A stretch of 64,000 nucleotides of DNA from Pseudomonadota bacterium (lineage in GTDB: Bacteria > Pseudomonadota > Gammaproteobacteria > Pseudomonadales > Pseudohongiellaceae), in NCBI GenBank assembly GCA_027592275.1, contig JAQCKF010000003.1:1-64000 (forward strand). The letters are read 5' to 3'. Shown piece after piece: positions 32,744 through 40,250 of this stretch; within the stretch, counting starts at the first letter, position 1, and the number at the start of each line of letters is the position of its first letter. The notes under the pieces are model-generated. The model saw only the letters and a list, made by a program, of their open reading frames with translations, did not search any database and was not told the origin of the DNA. The translations under genes and the position numbers were made by a program.

Positions 32744-34222
32744 GTGTCTAAAACATTCTCACAGCAATTATTCGCTTCCCTTTTCTTTTCGTTAGTCTTA
32801 ACGGCCTGCCAGGGAACGAACAACCGCGCGAGCACTGCGCAGATTAATCCTTCTTCTGAACAACTCCTCACTAACTGCTCTGCAGACATTGCGACCTTTC
32901 GCAAGCTAGTCGACCAAGCCGGTGTAACAAACGCTAGTACGCCAGCGCTACCTTTTTATCCACTCCTACACAGCAACAGGTTCTTACACAGCTTGTCTCA
33001 CTCCACGAAGTCGAGCATTGAGATTAGACAGTGGACGATGCTGTTGGCTGAACTGGCCATCAAGACACGCGCAGCGGAGAACAAAAACCTCACCGCCCCC
33101 TTGAGTGAATCTTCCCTGGAAGAGTTAGCTGAATGCGCACGAAGCTTTGCAAGTGAATCGCAATACGAACAAGAGCGCATCGCGGTTCTCGGGGCTATGC
33201 AGCAGTCCGACTTTCCCGCTCACTATCTGAATGGCCGGCAGACTCTTGGCGCGCTGGCTCTGCTGCGCCCGTTTCTCAAACAGCGCATTCTCGCCTTGCA
33301 TGTCGATGAACGAAGATGGTTTGAAGAAGAAGAGTCTTTCGTGCGTAGCAATACCTACGAGATTGACGCTGCTCTTAAAATCTCTACAACGAGTAGCGTT
33401 GCCGATTGGATGCGAACGGCCTATGGGAGCAACGAATTAGCCCTACCGCTTTTTCAAGAGTCACAACTCGATTCACTATTTACTGAACACGCGCCCAGCC
33501 TTCAGATCGAATTTAGGGAGGACAACGACAGGATTGGCGCACCACAATGGGAGGGCGATCATGTCAGGATAGACAGCGACAACCCTACAGCCTATACGCT
33601 GCCATCGATGACGCTATTCGAAGGTAGGAAGCTTCTACAACTCAACTATGTGTTCTGGTTTTCCCAACGAAAGCCAAACGCATTGATTGATCTCTATTCT
33701 GGGAATGTGGACAGCATCATCTGGCGCGTGACTCTGGACGAGGATGGGCAGGTTCTGCTCTACGACAGCATTCATAGTTGTGGCTGCTACCACAAATTTT
33801 TTATCGCGTCGGATAGTCTCAATGTCAAGATTCAGCCTAGCTCGAAGGAGCCTGCCAACATCTTCAAGCTAGATACCGCTGCTACTCACGACGCACTAAC
33901 CCTTGCGATAACTGCCAATGAGCATTACATCGTTGGAGTGGATTCGAGAGCGCCGAATGCGGGACAAGAGTCGATTCTCTACGATGTTCAATCCTATGAT
34001 TTACTAAACAACTTAGAGAGTGATGGCGGTAGTAGAAGTCTGTTCAACGATAAGGGACTTATAGCTGGCAGCGAGCGACTCGAACGATTCACACTCTGGC
34101 CCACTGGCATTCTTTCCGTTGGTGCGATGCGCCAGTGGGGTACCCATGCGACAGGTTTCATTGAAGAGCAGCAGTTCGACGACGCCGACTTGCTAGACAA
34201 GTATTTTGAAGCAGCTCCCTAA
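32744..34222 (+). CDS. Large lipoprotein of unknown function
   Basis: A 492-residue lipoprotein starting at GTG with AAGGA 7 bp upstream. The signal ends FSLVLTACQG (lipid Cys about 22). The N-terminal half is helical, rich in Leu/Ala/Glu. The C-terminal half is beta-rich and contains a tight Cys cluster IHSCGCYHKF (near residue 350) that could bind metal or form a disulfide. I do not recognise the family. It stands alone between a terminator and the convergent ABC transporter operon. Confidence 0.8.
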   Translation: MSKTFSQQLFASLFFSLVLTACQGTNNRASTAQINPSSEQLLTNCSADIATFRKLVDQAGVTNASTPALPFYPLLHSNRFLHSLSHSTKSSIEIRQWTMLLAELAIKTRAAENKNLTAPLSESSLEELAECARSFASESQYEQERIAVLGAMQQSDFPAHYLNGRQTLGALALLRPFLKQRILALHVDERRWFEEEESFVRSNTYEIDAALKISTTSSVADWMRTAYGSNELALPLFQESQLDSLFTEHAPSLQIEFREDNDRIGAPQWEGDHVRIDSDNPTAYTLPSMTLFEGRKLLQLNYVFWFSQRKPNALIDLYSGNVDSIIWRVTLDEDGQVLLYDSIHSCGCYHKFFIASDSLNVKIQPSSKEPANIFKLDTAATHDALTLAITANEHYIVGVDSRAPNAGQESILYDVQSYDLLNNLESDGGSRSLFNDKGLIAGSERLERFTLWPTGILSVGAMRQWGTHATGFIEEQQFDDADLLDKYFEAAP

Positions 34223-34240
34223 AAACCGCAGGGCAAATTT

Positions 34241-35341
34241 CTAGTCCAACCGTTTACTGAACCGCAAGATTGCCAGGGTAAGTGCCACCGCTGTGAAGAT
34301 CGCCAGCGCGAGTAGTTCATCCAGCATCGAAGTAATGTCGGCGCCCCGCAGAACGATGCCACGGATCATTCGATTAAAATGGGTGAGCGGCAAAATCTCT
34401 GCGATGTTCTGAGCGGCAACTGGCATACCATCGAAGGGAAACATGAAGCCCGAGATCAGAATAGATGGTAGAAAAAAAAAGAAGGCCATCTGCATCGCCT
34501 GAAACTGGGTGGCTGCGACAGTTGAGACTAAGAGCCCCAGCGATAGATTCGCCGCGATGAAAACCAACGCCGCTGCCAGCACATGAATCAGGCTGCCGCG
34601 AATTGGCACCTGAAAAAAGTACCAGCCCAACCCCAGCACTAGTACCAACTGAATCAAGCCGATCAGAATGTAGGGGAAGATCTTACCCAGCATCAGCTCT
34701 GGCGTCTTGATTGGCGTATTAATCAATAGCTCTAGATTACCGCGCTCCTTCTCGCGCACGATCGCGACCGATGTAAACAGCACCATAGTCATGGTGAGTA
34801 TGACGCCAACTAAACCTGGCACGATGTTGACGGCCGAACGTCGTTCCGGATTGTAGTAATTTCGAACTTCCAACAGTGTCGCCTGCTTTGGCACTCGCGC
34901 CTGTGAATCGAATCGAAGTGGCAGGGCCGCAAGCTGCTGCGCCACGCCGGCGATTATCGGATCCGCTCCATCCACTAGCAATTGGGCCGCCTGGCGGTCC
35001 CGCTCTAACACTCGCCGATCGAAATCGCCGGGTATCGCGATGCCTATCGAGATCGAGCCAGCGTCCAACAACTGTTCCAGTTCATAGACGCTAGCAACTC
35101 GCTGCTTCATGACGATGACTTGCGAGGCCGTAATGTCGGCGATGAACTCCCGCGAGATGTGCGTATCTGATTCGTCGACATAGGCGGCGGACAGATTGCG
35201 TACATCGGTATTGATCGCGTAACCGAACATAAGCAATTGGCCAAGCGGGATACCTACAATCATGCCGAAGGTGAGTCGGTCGCGGCTCAACTGCAGGAAC
35301 TCTTTTCGCATAATGGCGAATACTCGGATGAGTGATTTCAT
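34241..35341 (-). CDS. ABC-2 type transporter permease
   Basis: A 366-residue inner-membrane permease of the ABC2 type. The layout is one N-terminal transmembrane helix, a large periplasmic domain (about 45-170), then five helices ending AIFTAVALTLAILRF. Signature stretches are VREKERGNLELLINTPIKTPELMLGKI and FMFPFDGMPVAAQNIAEILP. It resembles YbhS/YbhR and the YhhJ-type drug exporters. It overlaps the ATPase gene by an ATGA and is the last gene of the TetR-HlyD-ATPase-permease operon. Only one permease is encoded, so it probably works as a homodimer. Confidence 0.93.
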   Translation of the reverse strand: MKSLIRVFAIMRKEFLQLSRDRLTFGMIVGIPLGQLLMFGYAINTDVRNLSAAYVDESDTHISREFIADITASQVIVMKQRVASVYELEQLLDAGSISIGIAIPGDFDRRVLERDRQAAQLLVDGADPIIAGVAQQLAALPLRFDSQARVPKQATLLEVRNYYNPERRSAVNIVPGLVGVILTMTMVLFTSVAIVREKERGNLELLINTPIKTPELMLGKIFPYILIGLIQLVLVLGLGWYFFQVPIRGSLIHVLAAALVFIAANLSLGLLVSTVAATQFQAMQMAFFFFLPSILISGFMFPFDGMPVAAQNIAEILPLTHFNRMIRGIVLRGADITSMLDELLALAIFTAVALTLAILRFSKRLD

Positions 35342-36288
35342 GAGCCTTGCTCCCGGCGTCGCTGCTGCGTGACAGATACGAAAATATCTTCCAGATCAGG
35401 AAATACTTGCTCGGTCTTTGCCTGAATATTCGCTGCAACTAGGCTGTTGTTCACGAGCTGCACAGGGTCACTAATGGTCTTAGGAATCATTACACGCAAC
35501 TTGATACCAAGTTGGGTAATGCTACTAATCTCTTCGCTTCCCAGCAGGCATAGGCGTGCGTTGTTCGGATCATCCGCCTCTATCTCGACGACATGTGAGG
35601 ATATCGTTTCCCCCAACTGCCTAGGCGAACCGTCAGCGACCTTTACTCCTTCATCAAGAATGGCGAGCCTATGGCAGCGCGCGGCCTCGTCCATGTAATG
35701 AGTAGAAACCAGAATCGTCGTACCCTGTTCCGCCAGCTCAAATAGTGTCTCCCAGAAATCACGCCGGTTCTGTGGATCCACTGCGCTAGTGGGCTCATCC
35801 AGAAATAGTATCTCCGGCTTATGTAGCGTAGCAGCGGCTAGGGCTAGTCGCTGCTTCTGCCCCCCACTTAGCGTACCAGAACGCTGTTTAGCTCTGTCTG
35901 CCAGCTTGAATGAATCCAACAGCTCAACCACTCGATGCTTACGCTCTTTTCCGGGCACAGCATAAATCTCGCTGATGAACTGCAGGTTTTCTTTAACGCT
36001 CAAATCTTCATATAGGGAGAAGCGCTGTGTCATATAGCCAATTTTCTGCTTCAGAGATTCCGATTCTTTTTTAGTATCCATTCCCATAACAGTCGCCGAA
36101 CCTGAACTCGGCGTAAGCAGTCCGCATAACATTCTTATTGTGGTCGAATTTCCCGAGCCGTTTGGCCCAAGGAATCCATAAATGGATCCCTTCTCGATTT
36201 CCAGATCCACGTTGTTGACTGCCACTAGGGAACCGAACCGCATGGTCAAGCCGCTAGCCGTAATTGCTATCTGCTTTTTATTCATCAT
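35338..36288 (-). CDS. ABC transporter ATPase with Asn in place of the Walker A lysine
   Basis: A 316-residue ABC ATPase. Walker A reads GPNGSGNSTT, so residue 47 is Asn (codon AAT at 36148-36150) where a Lys that contacts ATP phosphates is nearly universal. The rest of the site is normal: Q-loop YMTQRFSLY, signature LSGGQKQRL, Walker B ILFLDEPTSAVDP and H-loop VSTHYMDEA. A C-terminal regulatory-like region follows (about 225-310). Loss of the lysine would be expected to abolish hydrolysis, yet nothing else is degraded. It could be a recent inactivating change or a base-call error (AAA or AAG to AAT). It is coupled to the permease by an ATGA and lies 12 bp after the HlyD gene. Confidence 0.92.
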   Translation of the reverse strand: MMNKKQIAITASGLTMRFGSLVAVNNVDLEIEKGSIYGFLGPNGSGNSTTIRMLCGLLTPSSGSATVMGMDTKKESESLKQKIGYMTQRFSLYEDLSVKENLQFISEIYAVPGKERKHRVVELLDSFKLADRAKQRSGTLSGGQKQRLALAAATLHKPEILFLDEPTSAVDPQNRRDFWETLFELAEQGTTILVSTHYMDEAARCHRLAILDEGVKVADGSPRQLGETISSHVVEIEADDPNNARLCLLGSEEISSITQLGIKLRVMIPKTISDPVQLVNNSLVAANIQAKTEQVFPDLEDIFVSVTQQRRREQGS

Positions 36289-36300
36289 TGTAGCGTTCGC

Positions 36301-37242
36301 CTAGAATACCGCCTGAACAGGGACGCCATCTGGTAGTCTTTCGGCTAATATGGGCAGGCTCACCTGAGCTACATAAGACAGTCGAGTACGATCTCTCTCA
36401 TTCAGCGCGAAATAGGGAGTGAATGTCGCTTCAGACGCTATGCGCCTTACCGTGCCGGTTAGCGTGCCCGCCAGGCCATCTACCGCTATCTGCAATTGTG
36501 AGCCCGGCCTAAGCTGCACGCGCATTGGCTCTGGAATATAGAGGCGCGCATAGGGCTGATCGCCACTGAGCAAAACAGCAACCACGTCACCAATTCTTGG
36601 TCGCTCGCCCAACTCAAACAGCAACGAATCTACAATGCCTTCAGTTGTAGATGTGACAAGCAATCGCCGCTTATCTAATTCCAGCCCAGCCAATTGCGCG
36701 CGTACCTGTGCCAATTGCCCATTGGTTTGCTCTATCTGTTCCGGTCGTGTTCCTGCCTCTAGTTCGGCTAGCTGCGCACTAACCAATTCGATTCTAGCCC
36801 CTGCTGCGTTTAAAAAATTCTGCGCCGAGTCCACTGTTTCGACCGATGTCAGGTTTCTAGCCCGCAATCCCGCCAGGCGCTCCAATTCATTTTCGCGATA
36901 GTCCCGTTCTATCTGCGCCGCATTCAAATTGGCCTTTGCCGCATCGATCGTCTCCGTCCGCGGGCCACTCATCTGTTCGGCGAGAACCGCCTCTATACGT
37001 CGTATATTCGCCAGTGATTCTTCGATCCTCAGATCAATTCGCGCCGTGTCTTGCTCAAGCACAATAGCGCCGGCCTGAATGCTGTCGCCTTCGATCACAT
37101 TAATGGAGGTGATTACTTCCGAAAACTCGGCAACTAGTTCGATACGATCTGACTCCAATTGACCTACTGCCTGCAGGGGCTGCTCCTCGCAACTTGCCAG
37201 TAAGAAGAACACGGGTAGGACCAGGAGCCTGAATCTGATCAT
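36301..37242 (-). CDS. HlyD family periplasmic adaptor lipoprotein
   Basis: A 313-residue membrane-fusion protein. A lipoprotein signal ends FFLLASCEEQ (lipid Cys about 18). A biotinyl-lipoyl-like segment (VITSINVIEGDSIQAGAIVLEQ) and a long coiled-coil hairpin follow (about 75-190, repeated Glu/Leu/Arg/Asn heptads). The second lipoyl half has TSTEGIVDSLLFELGERPRIG, and a beta-barrel ends the chain. This is the YbhG type that links an ABC-2 exporter to an outer-membrane channel. No TolC-like gene is adjacent. The gene overlaps the TetR stop by an ATGA. Confidence 0.92.
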   Translation of the reverse strand: MIRFRLLVLPVFFLLASCEEQPLQAVGQLESDRIELVAEFSEVITSINVIEGDSIQAGAIVLEQDTARIDLRIEESLANIRRIEAVLAEQMSGPRTETIDAAKANLNAAQIERDYRENELERLAGLRARNLTSVETVDSAQNFLNAAGARIELVSAQLAELEAGTRPEQIEQTNGQLAQVRAQLAGLELDKRRLLVTSTTEGIVDSLLFELGERPRIGDVVAVLLSGDQPYARLYIPEPMRVQLRPGSQLQIAVDGLAGTLTGTVRRIASEATFTPYFALNERDRTRLSYVAQVSLPILAERLPDGVPVQAVF

Positions 37243-37913
37243 GATGCAGTTTCTCCTGTATTGCGTTGCTGGTGATTCACGACCCCGTTCATAAAGAGTT
37301 CCACGTTATGTGCTGCAAGCTTATTGGCCATGGATTCATCGATTGTCGTACCGAAGACCCGCTCAATCACCGGCGCAGCAAGAAAAGGAAAAATAGCCAT
37401 CCCCAACAGAGACATAATTGTTAATTCAGGGCTTAAGTCTTTACGGTAGTTTCCACTTTCAACTTCTTGGTTAATCGCCTGGCGTAGCTTCGGCGCGATC
37501 ATCTTGCTAAATCTCTGCAGGACTTCTTCCTTGGTTTCTCCCTCGCCGAACAGAATTTCTCGCGCCACGAAATTTGGCCACCATGGGTTTTCCGCCAACA
37601 ACAGACAATAACTGTGGCTAAAGTCGGCTATCGAGAATTCCGCGTTGTTGCTCAAGCCCGCCATCTTCGACTCAAGAGACTCGAACAGCTCATCCACCAT
37701 CGCCAGATATAGACCCTGCTTACCGCCGAAATAGTAGTTCACCATAGCGCCATTCACGCCCGCGCTGCTGGCTATCTGCCGTAGTGATACTGCTTTGAAA
37801 TCTCTCTTCAGAAAGTGGTCGCGGGCAGCTTGCAGTAAATCCCGGCGGACCTTGTCCGAGTCTCTTCCCGATGGCCTGCCCAGCGCTGCGCTCTTGGTTG
37901 TCGATCGTTTCAT
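37239..37913 (-). CDS. TetR/AcrR family regulator, CecR-like
   Basis: A 224-residue TetR-type repressor. The N-terminal helix-turn-helix (about 22-65) reads LLQAARDHFLKRDF, VSLRQIASSAGVNGAMVNYYF and GGKQGLY. The C-terminal domain is helical (about 80-215), of the length seen in CecR/YbiH. It is the first gene of a four-gene operon (regulator, HlyD, ATPase, permease) joined by ATGA overlaps, the order of the ybiH-ybhGFSR locus. Auto-regulation through the AT-rich palindromes at 37937-37964 is likely but inferred. Confidence 0.92.
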   Translation of the reverse strand: MKRSTTKSAALGRPSGRDSDKVRRDLLQAARDHFLKRDFKAVSLRQIASSAGVNGAMVNYYFGGKQGLYLAMVDELFESLESKMAGLSNNAEFSIADFSHSYCLLLAENPWWPNFVAREILFGEGETKEEVLQRFSKMIAPKLRQAINQEVESGNYRKDLSPELTIMSLLGMAIFPFLAAPVIERVFGTTIDESMANKLAAHNVELFMNGVVNHQQRNTGETAS

Positions 37914-37936
37914 TTTTCATCTCCTGCTCGCGTCAT

Positions 37937-37964
37937 ATTTAATTAAATGATTAATTAATTAATT
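37937..37964 (-). promoter_or_regulatory. Putative TetR operator (AT palindromes)
   Basis: ATTTAATTAAAT (37937-37948) is a perfect palindrome, followed by nested TTAATTAATTAATT palindromes (37951-37964), 24 bp upstream of the TetR start. This placement and symmetry fit self-repression by the TetR protein. Confidence 0.6.
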
Positions 37965-38114
37965 TGTCAACCCACTTTCCCTCATCATAGGCAGCTAGGG
38001 CTGGGTGCTAAGCAGCCTCATGCGCGGTCATACATACTGGGCCTTCTCCCGGCTACACTATCCTTTTAGCAATAGCAGCCATGCTACACTTCCCCGATCT
38101 AGCTGAGGTAAAAC

Positions 38115-38675
38115 ATGACCGTATTAGTTCTCGGATTAATCTTATTCTTTGCTCCCCATGTCTTGCGGGAGTTTGGCCTGCGCCAACCACTGAAGGATGC
38201 ACTGCCCTCCGAGGGCGCCTACATGGGCCTGTATAGCCTAGTTTCTCTGGCAGGTCTCGGGTTGATCATTTGGGGTAGATCACTCGCGCCTTTTCAGATG
38301 ATCTGGCAGCCAGTCTACGAATGGCGCTCACTAAGCCTAATGCTGATGATTCCCGCCTTGATCTGCATAGTAGCTGGCAACGCGCCCCTATCTTATCTGC
38401 GCAAAATACTACGCAATCCTATGCTAGTCGGTATTCTGCTATGGAGTCTTTCGCATCTTTGGTCTAACGGCGATCTAGCATCGATGCTCTTATTTGGCAG
38501 CTTCGCGTTCTGGGCTAGCGTAAAAATATACACTATGCGCAAAGTAGTAGACGTAGGATCCAAATCGCCCGAGTTCATCTGGGACATTGTTTCTCTTCTG
38601 GTCGGTCTTGGTTTATATGCTGTGATAGGTCTGTATCACGGAGAACTTTTTGGAGTTGGAGTCAGCCTTGCTTAA
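38115..38675 (+). CDS. NnrU family integral membrane protein
   Basis: A 186-residue membrane protein of the NnrU family. It has about six hydrophobic helices. The family pattern is in the N-terminal half: LFFAPHVLREFGL followed by GAYMGLYSLVSLAGLGLII, and later GNAPLSYLRKILRNPMLVGI. NnrU was first linked to nitric oxide metabolism in denitrifiers, but many homologues occur in non-denitrifiers, and a link to steroid- or porphyrin-like isomerases has been suggested only by fold. No nitrogen-oxide genes are nearby. GAGGTAAAAC precedes the ATG. Confidence 0.9.
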   Translation: MTVLVLGLILFFAPHVLREFGLRQPLKDALPSEGAYMGLYSLVSLAGLGLIIWGRSLAPFQMIWQPVYEWRSLSLMLMIPALICIVAGNAPLSYLRKILRNPMLVGILLWSLSHLWSNGDLASMLLFGSFAFWASVKIYTMRKVVDVGSKSPEFIWDIVSLLVGLGLYAVIGLYHGELFGVGVSLA

Positions 38676-39090
38676 ACACACTTTTCTCAGTCCTATTTAT
38701 TTTCTCAAAGTGATCGCGCCAGTCTTTTTTTCCTTTTTATTGGCGAGCGCAAACGCTAACGCCCAGGAAGATCTATCGGCGCACTGGGATGGCACCTGGA
38801 TCGTTGAAGGCACGCTATTCAGCATCGCTGTCACAGTCGAGAATGAAGAATTTAGGGTGCGGCAGGTAGAATCACTAGGCTTCGAATGGACCAGCAAGAA
38901 CGGAAGGATCGACGGTAATGTCGTGACTGTAGAAATCGAATACGCGGGTGTCGCAGGTACGATTCAGGCCGAACTTGTAGACCCGAATACCGCAGTCGCC
39001 TTTGCGGCGACCTGCCTGCCTGACTTCATGGTGGTATGTATGCTTTCTAAAGACCGGCAAGCGGTCTTTAGAAAAGTCGCAGAGAAATAG
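38668..39090 (+). CDS. Small secreted protein of unknown function
   Basis: A 140-residue protein. I place the start at TTG 38668 because GGAG lies 6 bp upstream and the signal peptide (LKVIAPVFFSFLLASANANAQE) then has normal length; TTG 38650 is also possible. It overlaps the NnrU stop by 8 bp. The mature part reads like a small beta-barrel beginning AHWDGTWIVEGTLFSIAVTV, with one Cys pair (ATCLPDFMVVCML). I do not recognise the family. The hairpin around its stop (CTTTCTAAAGACCG/CGGTCTTTAGAAAAG, about 39046-39075) overlaps the coding end. Confidence 0.7.
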   Translation: MLKHTFLSPIYFLKVIAPVFFSFLLASANANAQEDLSAHWDGTWIVEGTLFSIAVTVENEEFRVRQVESLGFEWTSKNGRIDGNVVTVEIEYAGVAGTIQAELVDPNTAVAFAATCLPDFMVVCMLSKDRQAVFRKVAEK

Positions 39091-39093
39091 GCT

Positions 39094-39687
39094 CTATATT
39101 TCAGCTACAGATTTTACGATCTTACTTACGATACCGTAGTCGATCGCTTCGGCTGCACTCATCCAAAAATCCCGATCAGTGTCTTGTGCTACACGCTCCA
39201 GTGGCTGGCCTGTCTCGTCTGCAATTAGCTGGTTAATACGCCCACGCATCTTGACGATCTCCTGAGCCTGAATTGCGATATCAGTCGCATCTCCGCGCGA
39301 GCCACCGGATGGCTGATGCACTAAGAAACGTGTATTCGGCAGGGAAAAACGATTTTCCTTAGCCGCTGCTAGATAGATAGTCGTCGCTGCGCTTGCAACC
39401 CAACCCGTACCGATAACTTTCACAGTCGGATTGATGAACTTGATCATGTCATAGACTACGTCGCCAGATTCAACGTGCCCGCCAGGCGAGCTGATATAGA
39501 TGGAGATCGGCTCGTCACTGTCCGCCGCTAAAGCCAGCAGTCTCTCTGTGACGCTTTTAGCGAGCATGTCATTGATCTCTCCAAAGATTGTGATAGCACG
39601 TGATTTGAATAGCTTCTCGTCAATAAATCCCGACTTTGAGGATGATTTATCTTGTTTCTTGTCTGCTTCGGGAGAATTCACTTCCAT
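39094..39687 (-). CDS. ClpP-family serine protease (ClpP paralogue)
   Basis: A 197-residue ClpP-fold protease. The catalytic triad is visible: Ser99 in GWVASAAT, His124 in FLVHQPSGG and Asp173 in DRDFWMSAAEAIDYGIV. The SSPGGHVESGD segment near residue 66 is as in ClpP. An unusual N-terminal tail of about 25 polar residues (DKKQDKSSSKSGF) replaces the usual propeptide. The active-site neighbourhood (WVASAATTIYLAA) differs from canonical ClpP (AASMGA), so this is a second, non-housekeeping ClpP. No ClpX or ClpA gene is adjacent. Confidence 0.9.
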   Translation of the reverse strand: MEVNSPEADKKQDKSSSKSGFIDEKLFKSRAITIFGEINDMLAKSVTERLLALAADSDEPISIYISSPGGHVESGDVVYDMIKFINPTVKVIGTGWVASAATTIYLAAAKENRFSLPNTRFLVHQPSGGSRGDATDIAIQAQEIVKMRGRINQLIADETGQPLERVAQDTDRDFWMSAAEAIDYGIVSKIVKSVAEI

Positions 39688-39763
39688 TAAAAACCTCGTT
39701 TGCTATTGGATAGCACAAAAAATACGTCAATTTAGTTAATTAGGGTGTTACGAAGAATAGATT

Positions 39764-40144
39764 CTAACAGGCTTGTTGGTTACTGCGTAGATAAGCGATC
39801 ACTTTCCATAGATCGTCATCACCCTCGGGGAAGTTTGATCCGAAGCCCACCATGCGCGTATCGGCCACGCCGCTAGTGATGGTGTTGAAAATGTCCTGAT
39901 CGCTGGAGCCGTGATTCCATTGGCAATCGAAGAGAAACGAAGCCTCGAGCGCAGCCGTAAGCTCCACGGCATGACAGAAGCTGGCACAGGAGCCTTCAAA
40001 TATTGCCTGCCCTCTAGCTACAGCTGCCGCATCGGCCATGAATGCTTGAACTACTGCAGTATCCGCCAATTCGGGTACGACCGACTGTTCGCTACAGGCG
40101 ATCAGGGACAAGCTAGCTGCCAAGTAAATCAGTACGCGAACCAC
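39764..40144 (-). CDS. Cytochrome c lipoprotein with CX3CH heme motif
   Basis: A 126-residue lipoprotein cytochrome. The signal ends ASLSLIACSEQ (Cys17). The heme motif is CASFCH (C53, C57, H58), with three residues between the cysteines instead of two. This is uncommon, but I believe it is a feature of a small family that also has a DCQWNHG stretch (here around residue 74). Two further cysteines (C74 and the C-terminal C126) are spare. A likely Met axial ligand lies in TRMVGFG. It lies upstream of nothing obvious and downstream of the large RND gene, with about 107 bp between. Confidence 0.82.
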   Translation of the reverse strand: MVRVLIYLAASLSLIACSEQSVVPELADTAVVQAFMADAAAVARGQAIFEGSCASFCHAVELTAALEASFLFDCQWNHGSSDQDIFNTITSGVADTRMVGFGSNFPEGDDDLWKVIAYLRSNQQAC

Positions 40145-40250
40145 TAACAGTCCTCAATTTTCCGGGAGTTGACTTACTCTACTTAGAGCTGCCAATCAGT
40201 CTGTAGCAATGCTCACACTTTAGCCACAAATTAGCTACAAATTAGCAAAA

